Positions 16,446 to 24,600 of a DNA stretch of 33,522 nucleotides are shown piece after piece. The position numbers and the translations under genes are program-made. How positions within the stretch are numbered: the first letter of the stretch is position 1; each line of letters begins with the position of its first letter. Source of the stretch: Chloroflexota bacterium (GTDB taxonomy: Bacteria > Chloroflexota > Anaerolineae > VGOG01); contig VGOG01000012.1 of assembly GCA_016875995.1 (NCBI GenBank), positions 1-33,522 of the forward strand, in the 5' to 3' direction. The notes under the pieces are model-generated. The model was given only the letters and a program-made list of their open reading frames with translations. It was not told the DNA's origin and made no database searches.

Positions 16446-18374
16446 ATGTCTATCGTAGCGGCCAACGAGCTAGCCAAATCTTACGGTGCTCAGGATGTCT
16501 TCTGGGACGTTTCCCTGCAGATCGCCAGGGGCGATAAGATCGCTCTGGTAGGGCGCAACGGCACGGGCAAGACGACGCTGCTACGCATCATAGCCGGCCT
16601 GGAGACGCCAACGGCAGGCCGGGTGCACAGGGCGCGAAGCCTGCGCATCGGCTACCTGCCACAAGAGGCAGAGCTGTCGAGCCAGCGCACCCTTTACGAG
16701 GAGATGCTGACTGTCTTTGCCGACCTGCGGGCTCAGCAGGCCGAGCTGCGCCGTCTGGAACAGCAGATGGCCGACCCCACCCAGCGCGAAGGAGCCCTGG
16801 AGCGCTACGGGGAGGAGCTGCACGCGTTTGAGCTGGCGGGCGGCTACCGATACGAGAACAAGATAAAGCAAGTACTGGCCGGTTTGGGCTTCCCGGAGGA
16901 GGAACAGCATCAGCCTCTGAGCATCCTCAGCGGCGGCCAGAAGACTAGAGCCCTGCTGGCCAGGCTGCTCCTCTCCGAGCCAGACTTGCTCCTCCTGGAC
17001 GAGCCTACCAATCACCTGGACCTGGCGGCCACCCAATGGCTGGAAGAGCACCTGGCCAATTGGAAAGGCAGCCTGGTGGTGGTGGCCCACGATCGGTACT
17101 TCCTGGACAAGGTAGTAGGAAGGGTCTGGGAGCTGGCCTTTGGCCGTCTGGAGGATTATCCCGGCAACTACAGCCGCTATTCGACTTTGCGAGTCGAGCG
17201 CATGGAGCGACGCCTGGCCGAGTACGAGGCCCAACAGAAGTACATCGAGAAAACCGAAGATTTCATCCGTCGTTACATGGCTGGCCAACGGACCAAGGAA
17301 GCGCAGGGGCGCCAGAAGAGACTGGATCGCCTGCCACGCCTGGAGCGTCCCCGCGAGGCCAAAAGGATAAGCCTCTCCATTGGGACCGACCTGCGCGGCG
17401 GCGACCTCGTCCTCGCCACCGAGGATCTGACCATCGGCTACCAGCCCGGCCCATCTCTGTTCACCTGTCCAGACCTGTGTCTGCGCCGTGGCCAACGGGT
17501 AGCCCTGCTGGGGCCCAACGGTTCGGGCAAGACCACTTTTCTCAAAACCGTCATCGGGGAGGTATCACCCCTGGCCGGGCTGGCGCAGATCGGCCACAAC
17601 GTCAAGTTCGGCTACCTGGCTCAAGGCCACGAGGGCCTGGACAAAGAGAACACGATCTTGAACGAGCTCCTCGAAGTCCGCAATCTGCCACTGGAGAAGG
17701 CCCGTGGCTTCCTGGGTCGGTTCCTCTTTTCCGGTGATGACGTTTTCAAGCTGGTAGGCGACCTCTCAGGTGGCGAGCGAAGTCGGCTGGCTCTGGCCAA
17801 GTTGACCCTGGAGGGAGCCAACTTCCTGCTCCTGGACGAGCCCACCATTCACCTGGACATCGCTTCTCAGGAGATCCTGGAGGAAGTGCTGACCGACTTC
17901 GACGGCACCATCCTTCTCGTTTCCCACGACCGCTACCTGATAAACGCTCTGGCCACCCAGGTCTGGGCTATCGAAGATGGGGAGTTGCAGGTCTACGACG
18001 GCAACTTTTCTGATTACCAGGAGCAGAGGAGCAAGGAGCAAGAGGCAAGGGACAAGGGGCTAGGGACTAGGGACAAGGGGCTAGGGACTAGGGACAAGGG
18101 GCTAGGGACCAGGGACAAGGGGCTAGGGACTAGGGACAGGAGGCAGGAAGCAAGAGGCAGGAAGCAGGAGGCAAAGGGTAGGGAGCAAGGGGCGAAGCTG
18201 GAAGAGGACATCGCTAGCCTGGAGGCGCGGCTGGCAGCCCTGGGCGAGGAGTTGGTGGCGGCCAGCGTGGCCCAGGATGTCGAGGGCTTGCGGGAGTTGG
18301 GGCTGGAATACCAGAGGGTGGACGAAGAGCTGCAACGGCTCCTGGCCCAGTGGGCAGAGGCAGGGGTGGCGTGA
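16446..18374 (+). CDS. ABC-F family ATPase with a repeat-derived insert
   Basis: Soluble tandem ABC protein of the ABC-F type (Uup/YdiF/EttA-like), which acts on ribosomes rather than in membranes. First domain: Walker A GRNGTGKT (36-43), signature LSGGQKTR, Walker B LLLLDEPTNHLD. Then the helical linker (YEAQQKYIEKTEDFIRRYM) and second domain: GPNGSGKT, LSGGERSR, FLLLDEPTIHLD. Residues ~528-583 are low-complexity, with RDKGLGT repeated four times from a 21-bp tandem repeat, followed by RQEARGRKQEAKGRE-type words. The C-terminal coiled coil (LEEDIASLEARLAALGEEL) then resumes in frame. It heads an operon; its stop overlaps the coaE GTG. Confidence 0.92.
   Translation: MSIVAANELAKSYGAQDVFWDVSLQIARGDKIALVGRNGTGKTTLLRIIAGLETPTAGRVHRARSLRIGYLPQEAELSSQRTLYEEMLTVFADLRAQQAELRRLEQQMADPTQREGALERYGEELHAFELAGGYRYENKIKQVLAGLGFPEEEQHQPLSILSGGQKTRALLARLLLSEPDLLLLDEPTNHLDLAATQWLEEHLANWKGSLVVVAHDRYFLDKVVGRVWELAFGRLEDYPGNYSRYSTLRVERMERRLAEYEAQQKYIEKTEDFIRRYMAGQRTKEAQGRQKRLDRLPRLERPREAKRISLSIGTDLRGGDLVLATEDLTIGYQPGPSLFTCPDLCLRRGQRVALLGPNGSGKTTFLKTVIGEVSPLAGLAQIGHNVKFGYLAQGHEGLDKENTILNELLEVRNLPLEKARGFLGRFLFSGDDVFKLVGDLSGGERSRLALAKLTLEGANFLLLDEPTIHLDIASQEILEEVLTDFDGTILLVSHDRYLINALATQVWAIEDGELQVYDGNFSDYQEQRSKEQEARDKGLGTRDKGLGTRDKGLGTRDKGLGTRDRRQEARGRKQEAKGREQGAKLEEDIASLEARLAALGEELVAASVAQDVEGLRELGLEYQRVDEELQRLLAQWAEAGVA
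18049..18132 (+). repeat. Four 21-bp tandem repeats within the ABC-F gene
   Basis: A 21-bp unit beginning GGGACAAGGGGCTAGGGA occurs four times in a row with one or two substitutions, keeping the frame and adding 28 residues. The words are those of the intergenic spacer at 9626-9708. Confidence 0.85.
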
Positions 18375-18982
18375 AGTACGTCATCGGCCTGACGGGCAAC
18401 ATTGCCACCGGTAAGAGCGTGGTGCTAGAGATGTTGAGGCGTCTGGGGGCTAAGGCCATCAACGCCGATGCTCTGGCTCACGAGGTGATGGGGAGAGGCA
18501 CACCTGTTTGGCAGGCGGTGGTCGGAGAATTCGGTGAGGACATCCTGGGCCCCGACGGGAGCATTGATCGCAGAAAGCTGGGGGACATCGTCTTCGCCGA
18601 TGAGGCCGCCTTGCGCCGCCTGGAGGCCATCGTGCATCCAGCGGTCATCGCCCGCACCCAGGAATTGATCGAGAATGGCCAACAGCCTGTGATCGTGATC
18701 GAAGCCATCAAGCTCATCGAGGCCGGTATGCATCGCGCCTGCGACGCCCTCTGGGTGGTCACCTGTCGCCAGGAGCAGCAACTGGCCCGCCTGATGGCGC
18801 AGCGGGGTTTGAGCGAGGAAGAAGCACGCCAGCGCATCGAAGCCCAGCCACCTCAAGAAGCCAAGCTGGCCCTGGCCGACGTGGTCATTGACAACAGCGG
18901 TAGCCTGGATGAGACCTGGCGACAGGTGAAAAGGGAGTGGGATAGGATTTCCGATTTGCGATTTTCGATTGCCGATTTCTAA
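18371..18982 (+). CDS. coaE: Dephospho-CoA kinase
   Basis: Phosphorylates the ribose 3'-OH of dephospho-CoA with ATP, the last step of CoA synthesis. P-loop GNIATGKS (residues 9-16), then LRRLGAKAINADALAHEV (substrate Asp region) and the lid-region pattern RLMAQRGLSEEEARQRIEAQ. The GTG start at 18371 overlaps the ABC-F stop (GTGA), and the chain then begins MKYVIGLTGN as in the family. The C-terminal residues (ISDLRFSIADF) are encoded by the left arm of a spacer palindrome, so the natural end probably lay a few residues earlier. 203 residues is normal. Confidence 0.93.
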   Translation: MKYVIGLTGNIATGKSVVLEMLRRLGAKAINADALAHEVMGRGTPVWQAVVGEFGEDILGPDGSIDRRKLGDIVFADEAALRRLEAIVHPAVIARTQELIENGQQPVIVIEAIKLIEAGMHRACDALWVVTCRQEQQLARLMAQRGLSEEEARQRIEAQPPQEAKLALADVVIDNSGSLDETWRQVKREWDRISDLRFSIADF

Positions 18983-19015
18983 ATCGAAAATCGGCAATCG
19001 GCAATCGAAAATCAA
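18947..19015. repeat. GATTTTCGATTGCCGATTT palindromic spacer
   Basis: Words GATTTTCGATTGCCGATTT on the left and AAATCGGCAATCGAAAATC on the right form a long hairpin spanning the coaE stop codon and the gap to the next gene. There is no T-run, so terminator function is doubtful. Confidence 0.6.
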
Positions 19016-19032
19016 GTGGGAGGGGGTTGTTA

Positions 19033-19221
19033 ATGTTTGCGCGAAGATTTTTCAGCCAGCATCCACGCCTGGTAGCCTGGTTTGTCCTGGCAGTGTTCAT
19101 GGTGCCTACGTTGCTGTGGGCGGCCAGGGATGTGGAGCTTCTGCCGAGGCAACTGGCGGCCCTGGTGGTCAGCACCATTGTGCTGGCTGGCCTCTGCGCG
19201 TGGATCATCGGGTGGGAGTGA
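19033..19221 (+). CDS. Small two-helix membrane protein of unknown function
   Basis: 62 residues from ATG 19033 behind GGGAGGGGGT. A basic N-terminus (MFARRFFSQHPR) leads into helix 1 (LVAWFVLAVFMVPTLLWAA), a short polar link (RDVELLPRQ) and helix 2 (LAALVVSTIVLAGLCAWIIGW). The stop abuts the ATG of the GNAT gene at 19222, so it belongs to the operon. No family recognised. Confidence 0.7.
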   Translation: MFARRFFSQHPRLVAWFVLAVFMVPTLLWAARDVELLPRQLAALVVSTIVLAGLCAWIIGWE

Positions 19222-20340
19222 ATGGTAGCTCAAGCCGTTCGTCAAAGGAAGGGCTTCAGCGGCCTGCGGCCCGTGGACCACAGCCGCGATATGGGGCAAC
19301 TGGCTGCGCTGATGGAGGAAGCATTTGGCGGGAATCTGACCCGACAAGGCAGAGAGGCCCTGCGCGAGTTGAAAATCATGAGCCACTTTGGGCCCTTCCT
19401 GTGGTTGCTGGATCGCATCAGCCCTGAGTTCCACGAGACCTTCCGCGGCTTCGTCTGGGTGGAGGAAGGCCGCATCGTCGGCAACGTCAACGTGGGCAGG
19501 GTCGGCCCTTACTCCCCTCGCTGGCTCATCAGCAACGTTGCCGTTCGACCCGATTATCAGGGCCAGGGCATCGCCCACTATCTGGTGCAGGCGGCCATTG
19601 ACCTGGCCAGAGAGCACGGTGGTAAATGGGCCATCCTCCAGGTCTACGCCGACAACGCCCCTGCGTGCAAACTTTACCAGCACCTGGGCTTCGAACAGAT
19701 CGCTGCCGTGACAGAGTTGCGTCTGGAAAGGGTGAGGCCAGTAGCCTTCGCTCCTGCCGAGGGCTTTGTGCTGCGCAGAAGGAGCTACAGCAAGTGGCGG
19801 GAGGAGTACGCGCTGGCTTTGGCCGCCACCTCGAAGGAGGCCCAATGGCTCAATCCATTGCGCGCCCCTGATTTTATGGTAGGATTAGACCAGCGGTTGT
19901 CCAGGTGGCTAAGTGATCTGACCACGGGGCACAAGGAACTTCGGTTGGCGGTAGAGGAGGGCGACCGCTTCGCTGCCACTCTCACCGTGCAAGCCTCCCG
20001 CTGGCGAGGCGAGCACAGCCTGGAGCTGATGGTTCACCCTGACTATCGCGGCCAACTGGAGGAAATGCTGGTCACGAAAGCCCTCAACATACTGGGAAGC
20101 TATCCGGAGCGGGGTGTCGCCGTCAGTCACCCTGCTGAACACCAGGAAGCTATCGAGGTCCTCAAGCGATACGGCTTCATCGAGAAGAGGACGCAGGTCC
20201 AGATGCGGCGGGCATTGAGCAAGGGAGCAGGGGAGACGAGGAGCACGAGAGCGAGGGAGAGTTCATCTCTGCACCTCTGCACCCTAGCACCCATGCTCAG
20301 AAGGGAGGTGTTATGCGGAAACTGCTATTGCGTTGGTTGA
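19222..20340 (+). CDS. GNAT family acetyltransferase, tandem domain
   Basis: N-acetyltransferase-type protein of 372 residues. Residues ~10-170 form a complete GNAT fold: SNVAVRPDYQGQGIAHYLV is the acetyl-CoA loop and NAPACKLYQHLGFEQI the end motif. Residues ~200-330 look like a second, degenerate GNAT unit (LELMVHPDYRGQLEEMLV, EVLKRYGFIEKR). The last ~40 residues (KGAGETRSTRARESSS and on) are low-complexity, run over the next gene's ribosome site and start, and resemble translated spacer. Substrate unknown. Confidence 0.85.
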   Translation: MVAQAVRQRKGFSGLRPVDHSRDMGQLAALMEEAFGGNLTRQGREALRELKIMSHFGPFLWLLDRISPEFHETFRGFVWVEEGRIVGNVNVGRVGPYSPRWLISNVAVRPDYQGQGIAHYLVQAAIDLAREHGGKWAILQVYADNAPACKLYQHLGFEQIAAVTELRLERVRPVAFAPAEGFVLRRRSYSKWREEYALALAATSKEAQWLNPLRAPDFMVGLDQRLSRWLSDLTTGHKELRLAVEEGDRFAATLTVQASRWRGEHSLELMVHPDYRGQLEEMLVTKALNILGSYPERGVAVSHPAEHQEAIEVLKRYGFIEKRTQVQMRRALSKGAGETRSTRARESSSLHLCTLAPMLRREVLCGNCYCVG

Positions 20341-20675
20341 TCAACGGGGTGGCTTTGTACGTGGCCGCCGAGCTGGTAAAAGGCATAAATGTCATTGGGG
20401 GCTGGCAGGCATGGGCGGTCATGGCCCTCATCTTCGGTCTGGTGAACGCCTTGATCCGCCCCATCCTCAAGCTCCTGACCTGCCCTTTGATTATACTCAC
20501 CCTGGGCCTCTTCACCCTGGTGATCAACGCCCTGATGCTCCAGTTGGCTTCCTGGTTGGGGAGGCAGCTTGGGCTAGGCTTTTACGTTGCAGGCTTCTGG
20601 CCGGCCTTCTGGGGCGCGCTGGTGATAAGCGTAGTCAGCTTCGCCCTGACCATGCTCATCGGGGACGAGGATTAG
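20313..20675 (+). CDS. Phage-holin-family IV (DUF/pfam04020-like) membrane protein
   Basis: 120 residues with four hydrophobic helices, matching the small bacterial family often called mycobacterial 4-TMS phage holin: LLLRWLINGVALYVAAELV, LIFGLVNALIRPILKLLTCPL, LGLFTLVINALML, and FWGALVISVVSFALTMLIG. The NALIRPILKLLTCPL signature is diagnostic. AGAAGGGAGGTGTT precedes ATG 20313. It overlaps the GNAT end by 28 bp and converges with the glycosyltransferase, sharing 20 bp. A lytic role is not implied; function is unknown. Confidence 0.85.
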   Translation: MRKLLLRWLINGVALYVAAELVKGINVIGGWQAWAVMALIFGLVNALIRPILKLLTCPLIILTLGLFTLVINALMLQLASWLGRQLGLGFYVAGFWPAFWGALVISVVSFALTMLIGDED

Positions 20676-21396
20676 AAACGCGTTCCCAGCCCAAACACAG
20701 CACGGTGTAGAGGGCCTTGAAGATCTCACGCCGGGAGATCTTGGAGGTCCCGTGGTGCCTATCCTCGAAGATGATGGGCACTTCGCCGATCTCCCAACCC
20801 TGTCGCTGGCACCTATAGAGCATTTCAATTAAAAAGGAGTAGCCGTCGGAGAAAATCTCATCCAGCTCGATGGACTCCAGCACCTCCCGGCGATAGCAGC
20901 GGAAGCCAGCGGTGCAGTCGTGAGCCTTGAGGCCCAAAACCAGGCGAGCGAAGGCGTTAGCTCCTCTGCTCAGGATCCGCCGCTGCAAACCCCAATTAAC
21001 TGCACCCCCTCCATCAATGTAACGGGAACCGATAACCAGTTGAGCGTGCTGGCTCTTGGCCACCAGATCGGGTATGTAGCGAGGATGGTGGGAGAAATCG
21101 GCGTCCATGGTCACGATGCGATCGGCTCCCAGGGCCAGTGCCTCCTTGAAGCCCGTGATATAAGCCGTGCCCAGGCCCAGCTTGGCGGGGCGATGTATGA
21201 CTTTGATGCCCGGATTCACCCTTGCCAGTTCATCGGCGATCTCTCCCGTGCCATCAGGCGAGTTGTCGTCAATGATGATCTCGGTGATGTCACCCAGAGC
21301 CTGTCCTGAGCCCAGCCGAAGAGCCAAGATGTCTTTCGCCAGGGCCTCGATGTTGTCACTTTCGTTGTAGGTCGGGATGATGACCGCGGTCTTCAT
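20656..21396 (-). CDS. Polyprenol-phosphate mannosyltransferase (Dpm1-like GT2)
   Basis: Transfers a sugar, typically mannose from GDP-mannose, to polyprenyl phosphate at the cytoplasmic membrane face; the product feeds protein or lipid glycosylation. 246 residues without C-terminal helices, like stand-alone Dpm1. Motifs: VIIPTYNESDNIEAL, DDNSPDGTGEIADEL, DADFSHHP (metal-binding DxD), SRGANAFARLVLGL, DCTAGFRCYRREVLES, VPIIFEDRHHGTSKIS. Between the first and second strands the stretch RLGSGQALG is extra; it is encoded by copy 2 of the dispersed TCCTGAGC motif. ATG 21396 follows AGAAAGGACAAGGT. It could glycosylate the neighbouring surface proteins, which is inference. Confidence 0.92.
   Translation of the reverse strand: MKTAVIIPTYNESDNIEALAKDILALRLGSGQALGDITEIIIDDNSPDGTGEIADELARVNPGIKVIHRPAKLGLGTAYITGFKEALALGADRIVTMDADFSHHPRYIPDLVAKSQHAQLVIGSRYIDGGGAVNWGLQRRILSRGANAFARLVLGLKAHDCTAGFRCYRREVLESIELDEIFSDGYSFLIEMLYRCQRQGWEIGEVPIIFEDRHHGTSKISRREIFKALYTVLCLGWERVSNPRPR
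21300..21322. repeat. Short dispersed palindrome, copy 2, inside the glycosyltransferase gene
   Basis: Core CCTGTCCTGAGCCCAGCCGA, one short variation from the core at 14844-14863. It is read in frame on the minus strand as GSGQAL, in a loop that other Dpm1 proteins lack. Confidence 0.55.
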
Positions 21397-21457
21397 ACCT
21401 TGTCCTTTCTATGTGATGAGAGCCTGGCATAATTGCTCTCTGGTAGAAATCGCTTTT

Positions 21458-21487
21458 ATTATACCACAATCCCACCCCCTCCAACAA
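21458..21487 (-). promoter_or_regulatory. Promoter of the glycosyltransferase gene
   Basis: Minus strand -10 TATAAT (21463-21458) preceded by TTGTGG, with a weak -35 TTGTTG (21487-21482) at 18 bp. The -35 lies in the T-tract of the upstream terminator. Predicted start near 21451, 55 nt before the ATG. Confidence 0.6.
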
Positions 21488-21522
21488 AAAAGCCACCGGG
21501 AAGATTCCCGGTGGCTTTCTTT
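21484..21522 (-). terminator. Strong rho-independent terminator after the Big-repeat gene
   Basis: Near-perfect 14-bp stem AAAGCCACCGGGAA / TTCCCGGTGGCTTT (21489-21518) with T-runs on both sides; on the minus strand the stem is followed by TTTTTTG. It ends transcripts from the surface locus before the glycosyltransferase promoter. Confidence 0.85.
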
Positions 21523-21592
21523 AGTCATAGGTGATGAGACCAGCTTGAGCGGTCTCATCAGGTACCTGGCAACGGAGAATCAGCCAGACTCA

Positions 21593-21679
21593 GTAGATGG
21601 TAATTTTGAAGCAGAGCGGGCTCCCATGCCCACGAATCGGCGGTGTGGGAGCCGCCTCCGCTAGTAATTTCCCATCTAC
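21593..21679. repeat. GGCTCCCA hairpin repeat, copy A
   Basis: Arms GGCTCCCATGCC and GGTGTGGGAGCC flank an AATCGGC-type centre, and the whole is framed by GTAGATGG (21593-21600) and CCATCTAC (21672-21679). A similar hairpin lies at 31402-31455. It spans the stop codon of the giant repeat gene. Confidence 0.6.
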
Positions 21680-24600
21680 CGAGACTTGAAAATTACGGGT
21701 AGATAGAGCTGGAACGCGTAGCGGTAGAACGATACGTGGATCGTGCCCTGTATACCCGCACAGGTAGCTGTTACAGTAGCCAGGCCAGGATCGTCGCTGG
21801 AGGTCAGAGTGGTCTCAGCCACACCACCGAGCGTGGTGTCGAAGGGAGGCCATACGCTTCCCAGGGTGGTGTGGAAGGAACAGGTTATGCCATCAGCCAC
21901 CATGTTGCCGTACCGATCGGTCACCGTAGCCCGAACCGTTGAGGTAGATACCCCGTTGGCAGGGATAGCCATCGGATTTGCCGTCACCGTCACTTTGTGG
22001 GGCGGATCTGGGCTGAAGACGACCTGGGTGGTATGGTATTTCGAATCTGCCGTGGCGGTGATGACCGCTGTGCCCGCAGTGGTTTCTGAAGTCAGAACGG
22101 CCATAGCCACGCCGCCGGTGGTGGTTTTGACCACTGTGTCACTTCCCAAAGCTCCCAGGCTCGTGGTGAAGGTCACCACCGTCCCATCAGCTACGTTATT
22201 GCCCCCGATGTCCTTTACCGTGGCCTGGAGATTTGAGGTTTGCCCATTGAGGCCGATAGTCGTTGGATCTGCCACCACGTTGATAAAAAATGGGGGGCCA
22301 ATGGTAAAGATCACGTCAACCGGCCCACTTTCTGGGCCAGAAATGGCGGTGACCCTGGCTGTACCCTTGGTTAGCCCGGAGGTCAGTGTGGTCACAGCCT
22401 TCCCCTCCATCGTGGCATCGGAGGGAGGCCATACGTTTCCCAGGGCGGTGATAAAGTCTACGTTGGTTCCATTGGTCACATTGTTGCCGTAACGATCTTT
22501 CACCGTAGCCGTGATAGTCGAGGTGGCTCCGCCGATAGGGATGTAAGTTGGATTAGCCGTAACCTCTACGGTATGGGGCGGCCCTGGAGCGATTTTCACC
22601 GTCGCCGTGCCGAACCTGGAGTCGGCGGTGGCGGTGATGTTGGCTATACCAGGCGTCGTTCCCGAGGTCAGGGTCGCGACGGCTACTCCATCAGTCGTGT
22701 ATTTGGTCACCGTGGTGCTGCCCAGGCTGCCGAAGTCAGTGGTGAAGACCACCGGCGTGCCGTCGGCCACCGCGTAGCTACCGATGTCCGTCACCGTGGC
22801 GGTGATCGCGGCTGTGTTCCCCCCCACTTCGATGGTCGGAAGCCACGATTCCACGGTGACGGTGTACGGCGCCCCGACAGTGAAGGTCACCTGGGTTTGC
22901 CCCTCTGCCGAACCCGAGGTGGCGGTTATATTCGCTGTGCCAATGATTAAGCCGGAGGTCAAGGTAGCAGTGGCTACGCCGTTGACAGTGGGTTTGACCA
23001 CGCTGCTTGAGCCCACGCTACCTAAATCCGTAGCAAAGGTCACCGCTGTATCGTTAGCCACCATGTTGGCGTACTGGTCCTTGACCGTGGCTGTGATCGT
23101 CGAGGTGAACCAACCAATGGGAATGCTCGTCGGATAAGCCACCAATGTTATGGTGTAAGGTACATCGGGGGTGAAAGTGACCACGGTCGTAGCGACCTCA
23201 GAATCTGCGGTTGCCGTTATCGCTGCCACGCCTGCCGTATCGCCTGAGGTCAGGGTAGCCGTGGCCACCCCACTGGTGGTCGTCCTGGCCACCTCGGTAC
23301 TTCCCACCTCGCCCAGGCTGGTGGTAAAGGTCACTACCGTCCCGTCGGCCACGTGGTTATCGAACTGGTCGGTCACGGTGGCCGTCAGGGTTGAGGTGAA
23401 GCCGCCAACCAGGATGCTCGTCGGGTTTGCTTCCAACGTCACCGTATAGGGTGGGCCGGGTGCGAACGTCACGTCCACGGTGTCCGACACCGAACCGGCG
23501 GTGGCGGTAACCGTTGCCGTGCCCGGAACCTGGGAGGTCAGCTCGGCTGCAGCCACCCCACTGGTGGTCGTCTTGGTCACCTCGGTGCTCCCCACTTCGC
23601 CCAGGCTGGTGGTGAAGGTCACTACCGTTCCATCAGCCACGTTGTTATCGTATTGATCCTTCACCGTCGCCGTGAGCGTCGAGATGCTCCCAACGGTCAG
23701 AGTGGGCGGATAGGCCGTCAGGGTCACTGTGTGGGGTGATAGCGGCGTAAACTCCACTGTAGTCGTGGCCACCTTGGAATCAGATGTAGCGGTGACAATC
23801 GCCGTGCCTGCCGTGGTCTCGGAGGTCAAAACACCCGTGGCCACCCCACCGGAGGTGGGCTTGGTCACCACGTCGCTTCCAAGAATGCCCAGGCTGGTGG
23901 TGAAAGTCACTATTGTCCCGTCGGCCACATGGTTGTCGTACTGATCCACCACTGTAGCCGTAAGGGCTGAGGTGTAGCCGGGAATCGAAATGCTGGTAGG
24001 ATGGGCTTCCAGGGTCACGGTGTAGGGTGGGCCGGGTTCGAACGTCACGTCCACGGTGTCCGACACCGAATCGGCTGTAGCTGTGATCGTCGCTGTCCCC
24101 GGTAGCAGAGAGGTCAGCGTGGCCGTGGCTACACCACTGGCGGTGGTCTTGGTCACCTGGGTGCTTCCCACCTCGCCCAGGCTGGTGGTAAAAGTAACCA
24201 CCGTCCCGTCGGCCACATTGTTGTTATATTGATCCTTTACCGTGGCTGTGAGGGTCGCCCTATCCCCTACTGTTAGAGTTATCGGATAGGCCACCAAGGT
24301 CAACGTGTAAGGTAGGCCAGGTTGGAAGGTCACGTTAGTCGTAGCATACTTCGAGTCCGCCGTAGCTGTAACTGCTGCTGTGGCAGCCGCTTGGGAGGTC
24401 AGCGTGGCCGTGGCCACCCCGCTGGTGGTTGTCTTGGCAACCACCTTGCTTCCCACCTCGCCCAGGCTGGTAGTGAAGGTCACGATAGTTCCATCGGCCA
24501 CGTTGTTGTTGTACTGATCCTTCACCGTGGCCGTAAGCACCGAGTTGTTCCCCACGGTGAGGGTCATAGGATGGGCTTCCAGGGTCACTGTGTAGGGCGG

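Noticed and set aside
20313-20675. Holin as evidence of a prophage
   Set aside because: The pfam04020-like family is widespread in bacterial housekeeping contexts; no other phage gene is present.
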